From: an uncultured Bacilli bacterium
GTDB lineage: Bacteria; Bacillota_I; Bacilli_A; RF39; UBA660
Reading direction: 5' to 3'
DNA length: 64,000 bases
NCBI GenBank assembly: GCA_934149465.1
Contig: CAKPEZ010000001.1
Coordinates: forward strand, 1 to 64,000
Shown here: in pieces, positions 9,354 to 17,107 of the stretch
Position numbering within the stretch: the first letter of the stretch is position 1
Layout: every line of letters starts with the position of its first letter
Program-made: the position numbers and the translations under genes
Notes under the pieces: model-generated
What the model was told of the DNA's origin: nothing
Database searches by the model: none
The model's input: only the letters and a program-made list of their open reading frames with translations

Positions 9354-9395
9354 AAAAAGAAGAGAATAATTTATAATTTAAACTTTTCTTTTTTA
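9354..9395 (+). terminator. Probable terminator after thrS
   Basis: AAAAAGAAGAG (9354-9364) pairs with CTTTTCTTTTT (9383-9393) over 11 bp with one G-U, ending in a T-run. The stem is A/T-rich, so strength is uncertain. Confidence 0.5.
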
Positions 9396-9432
9396 TTTAG
9401 ATATTTTATTATTTGGGAAGGAAAGATAAAAA

Positions 9433-11238
9433 GTGGAAAAAAAGAAAATATACATTATAATAGGTGTACTTACTATAATAGCGCTATCACTTGGTATAGC
9501 CTTTGCTTTCTATCAATGGAAAAGCAGTGATAACCCTACAGTTATATTTACTATTAATGGCTTAGATATTGAAGCTACTAATACTGATATAGAAGGTGAT
9601 ACTCTCCCAGTATCAGATAAAGAAAAAGGTATAGTAACAAACTTTATAGTAAGACAAAGAACTACTAATGGAGATGTTCCTATATGTACAGACTTTACTT
9701 TAACTTTAACAACTCTTCCAACAGAACTTCAAGAAGAAAGCTTTAAATATAGTATCTATAATGGATCTACTTTAGTAGGAACAGGTAACTTTAAAGACTA
9801 TAAACAAGGAGATGTTATTACGATTGCTACTGGTCAACCAGTAACAACAGAATCATCTACTTATAAAGTATATGTTTTGATCGATGGTACTATGGATAAT
9901 CCTCTTACTATGGCTGGTAAAGCTTTCTCTTTTAAACTAGGAGTAACTGCAAGTCAGCAAACAGATGCTTGCGTACCAAGCAAAGTTGTAGATCAAAGTG
10001 GAGCATCCGCTCCAGTACTTGCTGATGGAATGATTCCAATTAAATGGAATGGAACTAATTGGGTAAAAGCAGATTCAACAAATTCAAATAATGATTGGTA
10101 TGATTATGTAAATAAAAAGTGGGCAAATGCTGTTATGGTAAATGCTACTAGTAGAGATAACTATATGAATGCTGATGAAGGAACAACTATAACAGAAGAT
10201 GATGTTCTAGCATACTATGTTTGGATACCTAGATATAAATATCAATTATTTAATGTTAATTCAGAAGAGATGAATCCTATTTTAATAGATGTTCAGTTTG
10301 AAAGTAAAACAACGGCAAAATCAGCAGGATCAAGTAACGGAGAATATCTAACTCATCCAGCCTTTACTTTTGGTACTACTGAATTAGATGGAATCTGGGT
10401 AGGCAAGTTTGAAACAAGTGGAACAGCAGATAATCCAACAATAAAAGCTGGATTAGATAGTTTAGTAAATCAAAACGTTTCAACCCAGTTTGCAACATCT
10501 CAAAAGTTTACAAGTGGAACTACTTATTTAACAGCAAATGGAGTATCTAAAGTAGATGCCCATATGATGAAAAACACCGAATGGGGAGCGGTTGCTTACC
10601 TAAAACAAAGTAAATACGGCTTAGGATTAACAGATATAGCAGTAGGCTCAGGAAAAACAGGAGGCTGTTCTTATAGCCAAGCAGGTACTTCATCATCAAT
10701 AAAAAATGATCAGATTATAGGTTCTTTTATGATGAGTGGTGCATCGCCATGTGATGTAGGAAATACCTTAACAACAACATCTACAACCGGGAATATTTAC
10801 GGTGTATATGATATGGCTGGCGTAAAAGCAGAATATGTAATGGGAGTAGTGCAAGATAATACTAATACGAGTGCTCCAATTTCTGGAAATGATACTTCTA
10901 GTAATTCCGGATTTACTGGTAAAGTTTATGATGGTGGAAACTATACTTCATATACAGGTACAGCATTTCCTTCTTCTAAGTATTATGACCTATATGCTTT
11001 TGGAACAACTTATAATGATTCATCTGCTTATGCAAGAAGAATCTTAGGTGATGCAACTAGTGAAACTAGGGGCTGGTATACTGATCATTTATATTTCGCT
11101 TTTGCCGACTACCCTTGGTTCTTACGTGGTGGTATCGCTGACTATGCTTCTGAGGCGGGCGTCTTCTCTGCGGACAGTTACAACGGTTCTGCCAACGGGA
11201 ACATTTCCTTTCGCTCCGTTCTCGCCCTAGGTGCTTAA
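9433..11238 (+). CDS. Secreted FGE/C-type-lectin-fold protein with DGR-like variable 3' end
   Basis: 601 aa, GTG start 9433 after GGGAAGGAAAG. An N-terminal helix (about 6-27, ending AFAFYQW) resembles TasA/SipW-type signals. A beta-rich Ser/Thr region follows, then a C-terminal domain with YVWIPRYKYQ, GNIYGVYDMAG, FLRGGI, AGVF and SFRSVL, the landmarks of the formylglycine-generating-enzyme/C-type-lectin fold used by DGR target proteins. By hand count 71 of 130 bases at 11101-11230 are G or C, nearly twice the surrounding level, with many codons ending in C (GCC, GAC, TAC, ATC, GTC). No reverse transcriptase is in the window. Ligand unknown; surface display is likely. Confidence 0.8.
   Translation: MEKKKIYIIIGVLTIIALSLGIAFAFYQWKSSDNPTVIFTINGLDIEATNTDIEGDTLPVSDKEKGIVTNFIVRQRTTNGDVPICTDFTLTLTTLPTELQEESFKYSIYNGSTLVGTGNFKDYKQGDVITIATGQPVTTESSTYKVYVLIDGTMDNPLTMAGKAFSFKLGVTASQQTDACVPSKVVDQSGASAPVLADGMIPIKWNGTNWVKADSTNSNNDWYDYVNKKWANAVMVNATSRDNYMNADEGTTITEDDVLAYYVWIPRYKYQLFNVNSEEMNPILIDVQFESKTTAKSAGSSNGEYLTHPAFTFGTTELDGIWVGKFETSGTADNPTIKAGLDSLVNQNVSTQFATSQKFTSGTTYLTANGVSKVDAHMMKNTEWGAVAYLKQSKYGLGLTDIAVGSGKTGGCSYSQAGTSSSIKNDQIIGSFMMSGASPCDVGNTLTTTSTTGNIYGVYDMAGVKAEYVMGVVQDNTNTSAPISGNDTSSNSGFTGKVYDGGNYTSYTGTAFPSSKYYDLYAFGTTYNDSSAYARRILGDATSETRGWYTDHLYFAFADYPWFLRGGIADYASEAGVFSADSYNGSANGNISFRSVLALGA
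11085..11237 (+). other. Candidate DGR variable repeat
   Basis: The last 50 codons of the gene at 9433 have sharply raised G+C, few A residues and a run of NNC codons, as expected if AAC codons of a template were diversified by adenine mutagenesis. The raised G+C continues about 40 bases past the stop (to about 11272), where an IMH-like end could lie. No template repeat was found by eye in this window. Confidence 0.45.
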
Positions 11239-11331
11239 AGCACCTCTTGCGCTTTGGACTAGAAGAGCTCGTTCAATTAACTGTGTCTAGCATAAAGAAT
11301 GTATAGAATATTTACTACTAGACTTAGTAAA

Positions 11332-12093
11332 TTAATTAGATAAAAAATTATCTATGATGACTAAAGATTCATATGGATGATCTAAAAAAGGGAAGTGATT
11401 AGAGTTTTTGATGATTACTAGACCTGAATTAGATATTTCTTTATTAAAAGTTTTTGCCATATAAAGGGGAGTTGCAGTATCGTTTTCTCCCCATAATAAT
11501 AAAGTAGGCGTTTTAATTAGATTTAGATTATTTTTATAGTCTTCGTTTACTACTGTTACTAAAATATCACGCATTATACCTTTAGCGTTGTTATAGTCAG
11601 AAGAGCCTATTTCTTTTTGAAGAGAACTTATTAATAAAGAAGCTTTTTCTTTAGAATATAGTTTTAAAATCACTTTTTTCAAAAATTTATAACGATATAA
11701 GTTAAATTTTTGGATAAGTGATTTTTTAGGTTTTATACCTGCTGAATCTATTAAGATTATCTTATTAGGATGATAGTCTAACTTAGATACTAGATCTACT
11801 ATTACTTTTCCTCCAAAAGAATGTCCAACTAAAGTAGGGGATTTAATCTTTAATACTTTGATAAATTCTAAGATGATAGTACTATAATCTTCAGTATTAA
11901 AGATAGTTCTTGGTATTTCGCTTTGACCAAATCCCGGTAAGTCAATAGAATAAACTGTATAATTAGATTTTAAGTTATCAGTAAGATATTTAAAACAATT
12001 TAGATCTTGGCCCCAGCCATGAATAAAGATAACGTTTTTGCCTTGTCCTTCTTTTTGATAATGGATTTTATATCCTAATAAATCAATGAACAT
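11332..12093 (-). CDS. Alpha/beta hydrolase
   Basis: 253-aa cytosolic hydrolase of the alpha/beta fold. The oxyanion strand FIHGWGQD precedes the nucleophile elbow GHSFGG (Ser), and the acid is in LLWGENDTATP and the base His in NSNHFPFLDHP, so the triad is complete. A small helical cap covers about 130-185. Substrate cannot be told; similar proteins are esterases or MhpC-like hydrolases. The start follows GGTGATATAA. Monocistronic. Confidence 0.92.
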   Translation of the reverse strand: MFIDLLGYKIHYQKEGQGKNVIFIHGWGQDLNCFKYLTDNLKSNYTVYSIDLPGFGQSEIPRTIFNTEDYSTIILEFIKVLKIKSPTLVGHSFGGKVIVDLVSKLDYHPNKIILIDSAGIKPKKSLIQKFNLYRYKFLKKVILKLYSKEKASLLISSLQKEIGSSDYNNAKGIMRDILVTVVNEDYKNNLNLIKTPTLLLWGENDTATPLYMAKTFNKEISNSGLVIIKNSNHFPFLDHPYESLVIIDNFLSN

Positions 12094-12137
12094 TTATATC
12101 ACCAATAAAGAATATGCTAAAAAGATGTAAATAATGT

Positions 12138-12166
12138 TTGACAAAGTGAATATTTTAAGATAGAAT
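12138..12166 (+). promoter_or_regulatory. SigA promoter for tRNA-Ser
   Basis: Consensus TTGACA (12138-12143), 17-base spacer, TAGAAT (12161-12166), 20 bases ahead of the tRNA 5' end. Confidence 0.85.
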
Positions 12167-12185
12167 TATATATGTATTAGGACTT

Positions 12186-12276
12186 GGAGCAGTACTCAAG
12201 AGGCCGAAGAGGCGCCCCTGCTAAGGGTGTAGGCTGGGAAACTGGCGCGAGAGTTCAAATCTCTCCTGCTCCGCCA
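12186..12276 (+). tRNA. tRNA-Ser (anticodon GCT)
   Basis: 91-nt class II tRNA. The acceptor stem is GGAGCAG/CTGCTCC with discriminator G and encoded CCA. The anticodon stem CGCCC/GGGTG holds loop CTGCTAA (GCT, reading AGC/AGU). A long variable arm is present and the T-stem GAGAG/CTCTC has loop TTCAAAT. Confidence 0.96.
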
Positions 12277-12287
12277 CTAAGAAAATT

Positions 12288-12317
12288 AACCATCTATTAA
12301 AAAATAGATGGTTTTTT
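12288..12317 (+). terminator. Terminator of tRNA-Ser
   Basis: Perfect 11-bp stem AACCATCTATT/AATAGATGGTT with a 4-base A loop, followed by T4G. Confidence 0.9.
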
Positions 12318-12361
12318 GTTAATGCAAAAATTGTTATAAAATGTAGAAAGTTTGCATTTTG

Positions 12362-12390
12362 TTGCAAATTTTCTAAGAAAGTGGTATAAT
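12362..12390 (+). promoter_or_regulatory. Promoter of the DUF4143 ATPase gene
   Basis: TTGCAA (12362-12367), 17-base spacer, TATAAT (12385-12390), 20 bases before the ATG. Confidence 0.75.
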
Positions 12391-12409
12391 GCTTATTGGG
12401 TGATAATAG

Positions 12410-13597
12410 ATGATAGAAAGAGTAGAATATTTAGAAAAACTAAAAAAATGGAAAGATAAAGATGTTATAAAAGTAATTACTGGAATAAGAAGAAGCGGAA
12501 AATCAACATTGTTTGAATTATATATTGATTACTTGAAAAATGAGGGAATAAAAGATGATCATATAATATCAATAAATCTTGAATCTCCAGATTTTGAGTT
12601 TAACAATTATAAAGAATTATATGATTATATTAACAAAAAAATAGTAGATAAAGATAATTATTATATCTTTTTAGACGAAGTTCAAAATGTAGAATCTTTT
12701 CAAAAAGCAGTTGATGGATTATATATAAAGAAAAATACTGATGTGTATATAACTGGTTCTAATGCTTATCTTTTATCTGGAGAGCTTGCTACTTTGCTAT
12801 CAGGAAGATATATTGAAATAAAAATGTTACCACTTTCTTTTAAAGAATATAGTGATTATCTTAAAGAAGAGGCATCTGAAAAATTATATTTAAGATATAT
12901 TAATAATAGTTCTTTTCCATATGCTTTAAAATTAGATAGTGAAAGCGAGATAGATGATTATATAGAAGGAATATATAATACTATTTTGGTAAAAGACATA
13001 GTAGCAAGAAAGAAAATTGCAGATGCAGGAATGCTTAAGAGTATAACAGAATTCTTATTTTCTAGTATTGGATCAACTATGTCAGTAAAGAAAATTGCAG
13101 ATACCTTAAATTCTAAAGGCAGAAAAATATCAGTTCATACAGTTGAAAATTATCTTGATTATTTAATAGAAAGTTATATCTTTAATAAAACTTCAAGATA
13201 TGATATAAAAGGAAAACAATATCTAGAAACTGGAGAGAAATATTATGCAACAGATGTTACTATGAGATATGTTTTATTAGGAAGAAAGAACTTAGATGCA
13301 GGTCATATTCTTGAAAATATAGTTTATTTAGAACTTATAAGAAGAGGATATAAAGTATATATAGGAAAAATAGGCGATAATGAGATAGACTTTGTTTGTG
13401 AGAATAAAGAGGGTAGAGAATATTATCAAGTAGCGTACACTGTAAGAGAAAAAACAACATTAGAAAGAGAATTAATTCCTCTAAAGAAGATAAACGATCA
13501 TTATCCTAAGTATATATTAACTATGGATATAGATCCTATAACAGATTATGAAGGAATAAAAAAAATAAATGTTTTAGATTGGCTATTAAGAAAATAG
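12410..13597 (+). CDS. AAA_14/DUF4143 ATP-binding protein
   Basis: 395 aa. An N-terminal AAA ATPase has Walker A TGIRRSGKST, Walker B YIFLDEVQ and sensor-1-like VYITGSNAYLLS. Next is a winged-helix-like middle (VKKIADTLNSKGRKISVHTV), and the DUF4143 C-terminus resembles a PD-(D/E)xK nuclease core (LENIVYLELIRRGYKVYIG, NEIDFVCE, YYQVAYT). The family is widespread in accessory regions of gut bacteria and its role is not established; some are proposed as toxin or defence modules. It has its own promoter and stands beside an orphan Dam methylase. Confidence 0.9.
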   Translation: MIERVEYLEKLKKWKDKDVIKVITGIRRSGKSTLFELYIDYLKNEGIKDDHIISINLESPDFEFNNYKELYDYINKKIVDKDNYYIFLDEVQNVESFQKAVDGLYIKKNTDVYITGSNAYLLSGELATLLSGRYIEIKMLPLSFKEYSDYLKEEASEKLYLRYINNSSFPYALKLDSESEIDDYIEGIYNTILVKDIVARKKIADAGMLKSITEFLFSSIGSTMSVKKIADTLNSKGRKISVHTVENYLDYLIESYIFNKTSRYDIKGKQYLETGEKYYATDVTMRYVLLGRKNLDAGHILENIVYLELIRRGYKVYIGKIGDNEIDFVCENKEGREYYQVAYTVREKTTLERELIPLKKINDHYPKYILTMDIDPITDYEGIKKINVLDWLLRK

Positions 13598-13646
13598 CAT
13601 TTCTATCTAAAAATATTATGATATAATGAATTATGGATGTGATAAT

Positions 13647-14477
13647 ATGATTAAACCAAGACCTTTTGTAAAATGGGCAGGTGGAAAAAGACAAATAATT
13701 AATGAATTAAAGAAATATGTTCCTGATAGTTATAATACATATTATGAGCCTTTTGTTGGTGGAGGAGCACTTCTTTTTGAGCTTATGCCTAAAAATGCTG
13801 TTATTAATGATCAAAATGAAGAACTTATGAATGTTTATAATGTTCTTTGTAATGATGAAAAATATACGAAGATGTGCCGTTTATTAAATAGTTATGAAAA
13901 AAATAATAATGAAGAATTTTATTATGAAATAAGAAATAAAGATCGTCATAAGAAGAATATGAGTAAGATGAGTGATTATACTAAGGCAGCAAGAACTATT
14001 TATTTAAATAAAGCTTGTTTTAATGGATTATACCGAGTTAATAAGAATAATGAATTTAATGTTCCTTATAATAAAAAGGGAAAGATTAATACTTATGATG
14101 GAGAAAATTTATTAACAGTAAATATGTATCTTACTATGAATAATGTTAAGATTTTATGTACTGATTTTGAAGAAGCTTTAAAAGATGTTAAAGAGAAAGA
14201 CTTTATATATTTAGACCCTCCTTATGATATGATAAATCATTCTTTTACTACTTATACTAAAGATGGATTTGATCGTAAAGATCAGATAAGACTTAGCGAG
14301 ATATTTAAGCATCTTGATAAAAAGGGAGCATACGTAATGCTTTCTAATCATGATACTCCTTTTATTAGGGAAACTTATAAAGATTATTATATTCATAAGA
14401 TAGAAGCTAAACGTAATATTAATTCTAACGGTGCTAAAAGAGGAACTGTTACAGAAGTAATTATTACTAATTATTAG
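13647..14477 (+). CDS. dam: DNA adenine methylase (Dam/DpnM family)
   Basis: 276-aa class alpha N6-adenine methyltransferase. FVKWAGGKRQI is the SAM-binding motif I, YEPFVGGGALLFEL continues the SAM site and YLDPPYD is the catalytic DPPY motif. Its architecture matches Dam/DpnM enzymes that methylate GATC; specificity here is inferred. ATG 13647 follows GGATGTGATAAT; an ATG 21 bases upstream is less likely. No restriction endonuclease gene adjoins, so it looks orphan. Eight bases separate it from the response-regulator gene, so they may be cotranscribed. Confidence 0.9.
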   Translation: MIKPRPFVKWAGGKRQIINELKKYVPDSYNTYYEPFVGGGALLFELMPKNAVINDQNEELMNVYNVLCNDEKYTKMCRLLNSYEKNNNEEFYYEIRNKDRHKKNMSKMSDYTKAARTIYLNKACFNGLYRVNKNNEFNVPYNKKGKINTYDGENLLTVNMYLTMNNVKILCTDFEEALKDVKEKDFIYLDPPYDMINHSFTTYTKDGFDRKDQIRLSEIFKHLDKKGAYVMLSNHDTPFIRETYKDYYIHKIEAKRNINSNGAKRGTVTEVIITNY

Positions 14478-14485
14478 GAGAAGTT

Positions 14486-15151
14486 ATGGAGAAGTTATTA
14501 CTTGTTGAAGATGATGATACTATTAGAAGTAGTCTTAAGTTTTTCTTAGAAGATGAAGGATTTTCTTTAACACCAGTATCTTCGTGTAAAGAAGCACTAG
14601 AAAAGATAGATAATTCTTTTGATTTAGCACTTCTTGATATTAATTTACCTGATGGAAATGGATTTGACTTATTAAAAGATATTAAAAGTAAAGTAGATAT
14701 TCCTATTATCTTTCTTACTGCAAGTGATATTGAAGTATCTATAGTAAGAGGACTTGATATGGGAGCAGATGATTATATTACTAAACCTTTTAAAGCAAGA
14801 GAATTAGTATCTAGAATTAAAATGGTTCTAAGAAGAGTAGGAAAAAATAATAGCCCTTTTTTAGTAATTAAAAATATTAAGATAGATCTTTTTAAAAATA
14901 GAGTATTAAAAGATGATAAAGAAATATTTTTATCTCCTTTAGAATACAAAATTTTAGTAATACTTATGTCTAATCCTAATCAAGTATTTACAAGAGAACA
15001 AATACTTACTGATATTTGGGATGTTAATGAAGATTATGTAAACGATAATACTTTGACGGTATATATAAAAAGAATTAGAGAAAAGCTTGATGATCAAGAA
15101 GGAGACTTTATTACTACTGTAAGAAAAGTGGGGTATATGATTAAATCATGA
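14486..15151 (+). CDS. OmpR/PhoB-family response regulator
   Basis: 221 aa. The receiver domain (1-115) has acidic EDDD, phosphoacceptor D51 in LLDINLP, and Lys in YITKPFKA. The C-terminal winged helix (about 130-221) has LSPLEYKILVILM and DNTLTVYIKRIREKL. It overlaps the kinase gene by 4 bases (ATGA) and, with the ABC genes following, forms a sensing and export module like those answering bacitracin and cationic peptides. The actual inducer is unknown. RBS AGGAGAAG. Confidence 0.95.
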   Translation: MEKLLLVEDDDTIRSSLKFFLEDEGFSLTPVSSCKEALEKIDNSFDLALLDINLPDGNGFDLLKDIKSKVDIPIIFLTASDIEVSIVRGLDMGADDYITKPFKARELVSRIKMVLRRVGKNNSPFLVIKNIKIDLFKNRVLKDDKEIFLSPLEYKILVILMSNPNQVFTREQILTDIWDVNEDYVNDNTLTVYIKRIREKLDDQEGDFITTVRKVGYMIKS

Positions 15152-16356
15152 TTAAGAATAAATCTACGAAGAAAATATTGTTTTTAATAACTGTTTTATT
15201 TCTTTTTAATTTAGTTATGTTTCTTTCTTATAATTATTCTTTAGAAAGAAAATATCAAAAAGAAGTATCTAAGAGTAATAATTATTTAGTTAGCAAGATA
15301 ATAGAAGAATATCCTGATTTAAAAGATGATTTACTTACTATCTTATTAGAAGATAATCCTGATTATCAAGACTCACCTAATTATGATATGGATTTATCTA
15401 AATATAAAAAAGAAAATATATCTTCTTTAATTAAAAGTAATTACTTTATTATAATAAGTATTTCTTTAAATTTTCTTTTTATTTTAATAATTCTTATTTT
15501 AAACGCAAGATCAAGAAAAAAGAAAATAGAAAAGTTAGATAAGTATTTATATGAAGTTATAAATGGGAATTATACTCTTGATATTAAAGATTACGAAGAA
15601 GATGATCTTAGCTCTTTAAAAGATGATATTTATAAAGTAAGCGTTAAATTAAGAGAAGCAAATGAACTTGTTTTAAAAGATAAGAAAGAAATGGAAGCAT
15701 TTCTTTATAATATATCTCATCAATTAAAGACTCCCTTAACTAGTATGAATATTATTAATGAAATTTTACTTAATGATAAAATAGATGATATAAAAAGAAG
15801 AGAATTACTAAAGAAAAATGAACATGAACTTAAGAAGATAGAATGGCTTATAACTTCTTTATTAAAATTATCTAGATTAGATAGTGGTACTATTACTTTA
15901 AGAAAAGAGAAAATAACTTTAAAAGAAGTTATAAATAAAGTATTAGAAGAAACTTCTTTATTAATAGATGCTAAAGAAATAGAAGTAATTATAACTAACT
16001 GTGATAATTTAGAGATAATTGGAGACTTTGAATGGACTGTGGAAGCTATTTTGAATATTATTAAGAATGCCATTGAACATACATTAGAAAAAGGAAAGAT
16101 TTGGATAGAAGGATCTTCTAATCCAATATATAATCAAATTTCTATTAAAGATAATGGAAGTGGGATTGCTAAAGAAGATTTACCTAATATTTTTAAAAGA
16201 TTTTATAAAGGGAAAAATCAAAAACCTGATAGCATTGGAATAGGCCTTAATATGAGTAAGACTATTATAGAAAGAGAATCTGGTGACATTAGTGTTACTT
16301 CTTCTGATAATGGAACTACCTTTAATATTAAGTTTTATAAAGTGACTGTTTTGTAA
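15148..16356 (+). CDS. Sensor histidine kinase
   Basis: 402 aa. Two helices (about 9-29 and 98-119) enclose an external segment of about 68 residues, so it is not a minimal BceS-type sensor. No obvious HAMP; a linker leads to the HisKA domain with phosphoacceptor H191 in NISHQLKTPLTS. The ATPase domain has NIIKNAIEHT (N box), DNGSGI (G1) and GIGLNMSKTI (G2). It is the partner of the regulator it overlaps. A terminator overlaps its stop, so the ABC genes start from a separate transcript or by read-through. Confidence 0.95.
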   Translation: MIKNKSTKKILFLITVLFLFNLVMFLSYNYSLERKYQKEVSKSNNYLVSKIIEEYPDLKDDLLTILLEDNPDYQDSPNYDMDLSKYKKENISSLIKSNYFIIISISLNFLFILIILILNARSRKKKIEKLDKYLYEVINGNYTLDIKDYEEDDLSSLKDDIYKVSVKLREANELVLKDKKEMEAFLYNISHQLKTPLTSMNIINEILLNDKIDDIKRRELLKKNEHELKKIEWLITSLLKLSRLDSGTITLRKEKITLKEVINKVLEETSLLIDAKEIEVIITNCDNLEIIGDFEWTVEAILNIIKNAIEHTLEKGKIWIEGSSNPIYNQISIKDNGSGIAKEDLPNIFKRFYKGKNQKPDSIGIGLNMSKTIIERESGDISVTSSDNGTTFNIKFYKVTVL

Positions 16357-16376
16357 TTAAAATAGTCACTTTTTTG
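16339..16376 (+). terminator. Terminator after the histidine kinase
   Basis: AAAGTGACT (16339-16347) pairs with AGTCACTTT (16364-16372), followed by TTTG. It includes the stop codon of the kinase gene. TATAAT at 16391-16396 is the probable -10 for the ABC genes. Confidence 0.8.
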
Positions 16377-16424
16377 TAATATATTAATTATATAATTATT
16401 TATGAAAGGAACGATGTAAAAAAT

Positions 16425-17105
16425 ATGGAAATATTAAAAGTAGATAATTTAACTAAGGTATATGGAAAAGATAGCAATACCGTAGTTGCTTTAAATAATA
16501 TTAATTTTAAAGTAGAAAAGGGAGAATTTGTTGCTATAGTAGGAGCATCTGGCTCTGGTAAGTCAACTCTTCTTCATATATTAGGAGGAGTAGATAGACC
16601 AACAAGTGGGAAAGTTTATGTAGAAGGAGAAGATGTATATAATTTAAATGAAACTAATTTAGCAATCTTTAGAAGAAGACAAGTAGGACTTATTTATCAG
16701 TTTTATAATTTAATACCAATATTAAATATTACTGAGAATATGACTCTTCCTATTTTGCTTGATGGTAAAAAAGTAGATGAAGATTATTTAAATGAACTTC
16801 TTGATATATTAGATCTTAAAAATAGAGTTAATCATTTACCTAATGAGTTATCTGGAGGACAACAACAAAGAGTATCAATAGGAAGAGCACTTATGAATCA
16901 TCCTTCAATCTTATTAGCAGATGAGCCAACTGGAAATCTAGATTCTAAGTCTAGTAAAGAGATAATAGAATTACTTAAATTATCTAATAAGAAGTATCAT
17001 CAAACTATTATTATGATAACTCATGATCAATCTTTAGCGTTAAATGCTGATCGAATTATTACTTTAAAAGATGGAAAGATCATTAAAGATGAGAAGGTAG
17101 GATAA
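16425..17105 (+). CDS. ABC transporter ATPase (BceA/MacB/LolD type)
   Basis: 226 aa. Walker A GASGSGKST, Q-loop LIYQFYNLIP, signature LSGGQQQR, Walker B ILLADEPTGNLD and H-loop ITHD are all intact. The sequence is typical of ATPases paired with FtsX-type permeases in peptide-antibiotic response systems. It is 2 bases from the permease gene. The Shine-Dalgarno GAAAGGA is 14 bases from ATG, longer than usual. Confidence 0.95.
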   Translation: MEILKVDNLTKVYGKDSNTVVALNNINFKVEKGEFVAIVGASGSGKSTLLHILGGVDRPTSGKVYVEGEDVYNLNETNLAIFRRRQVGLIYQFYNLIPILNITENMTLPILLDGKKVDEDYLNELLDILDLKNRVNHLPNELSGGQQQRVSIGRALMNHPSILLADEPTGNLDSKSSKEIIELLKLSNKKYHQTIIMITHDQSLALNADRIITLKDGKIIKDEKVG

Positions 17106-17107
17106 TA

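Noticed and set aside
11048..11230. Second reading frame over the 3' end of the 601-aa gene
   Set aside because: No ribosome site; it only follows from the G+C-rich stretch in the other frame.
12410..14477. DUF4143 ATPase plus Dam methylase as a defence island
   Set aside because: Each has its own promoter, neither is linked to a nuclease or a known defence gene, and no mobile element is near; left as separate genes.
14486..16356. BceRS in the strict sense
   Set aside because: The kinase has an external segment of about 68 residues, whereas BceS sensors have almost none; only a general antimicrobial-peptide module is supported.
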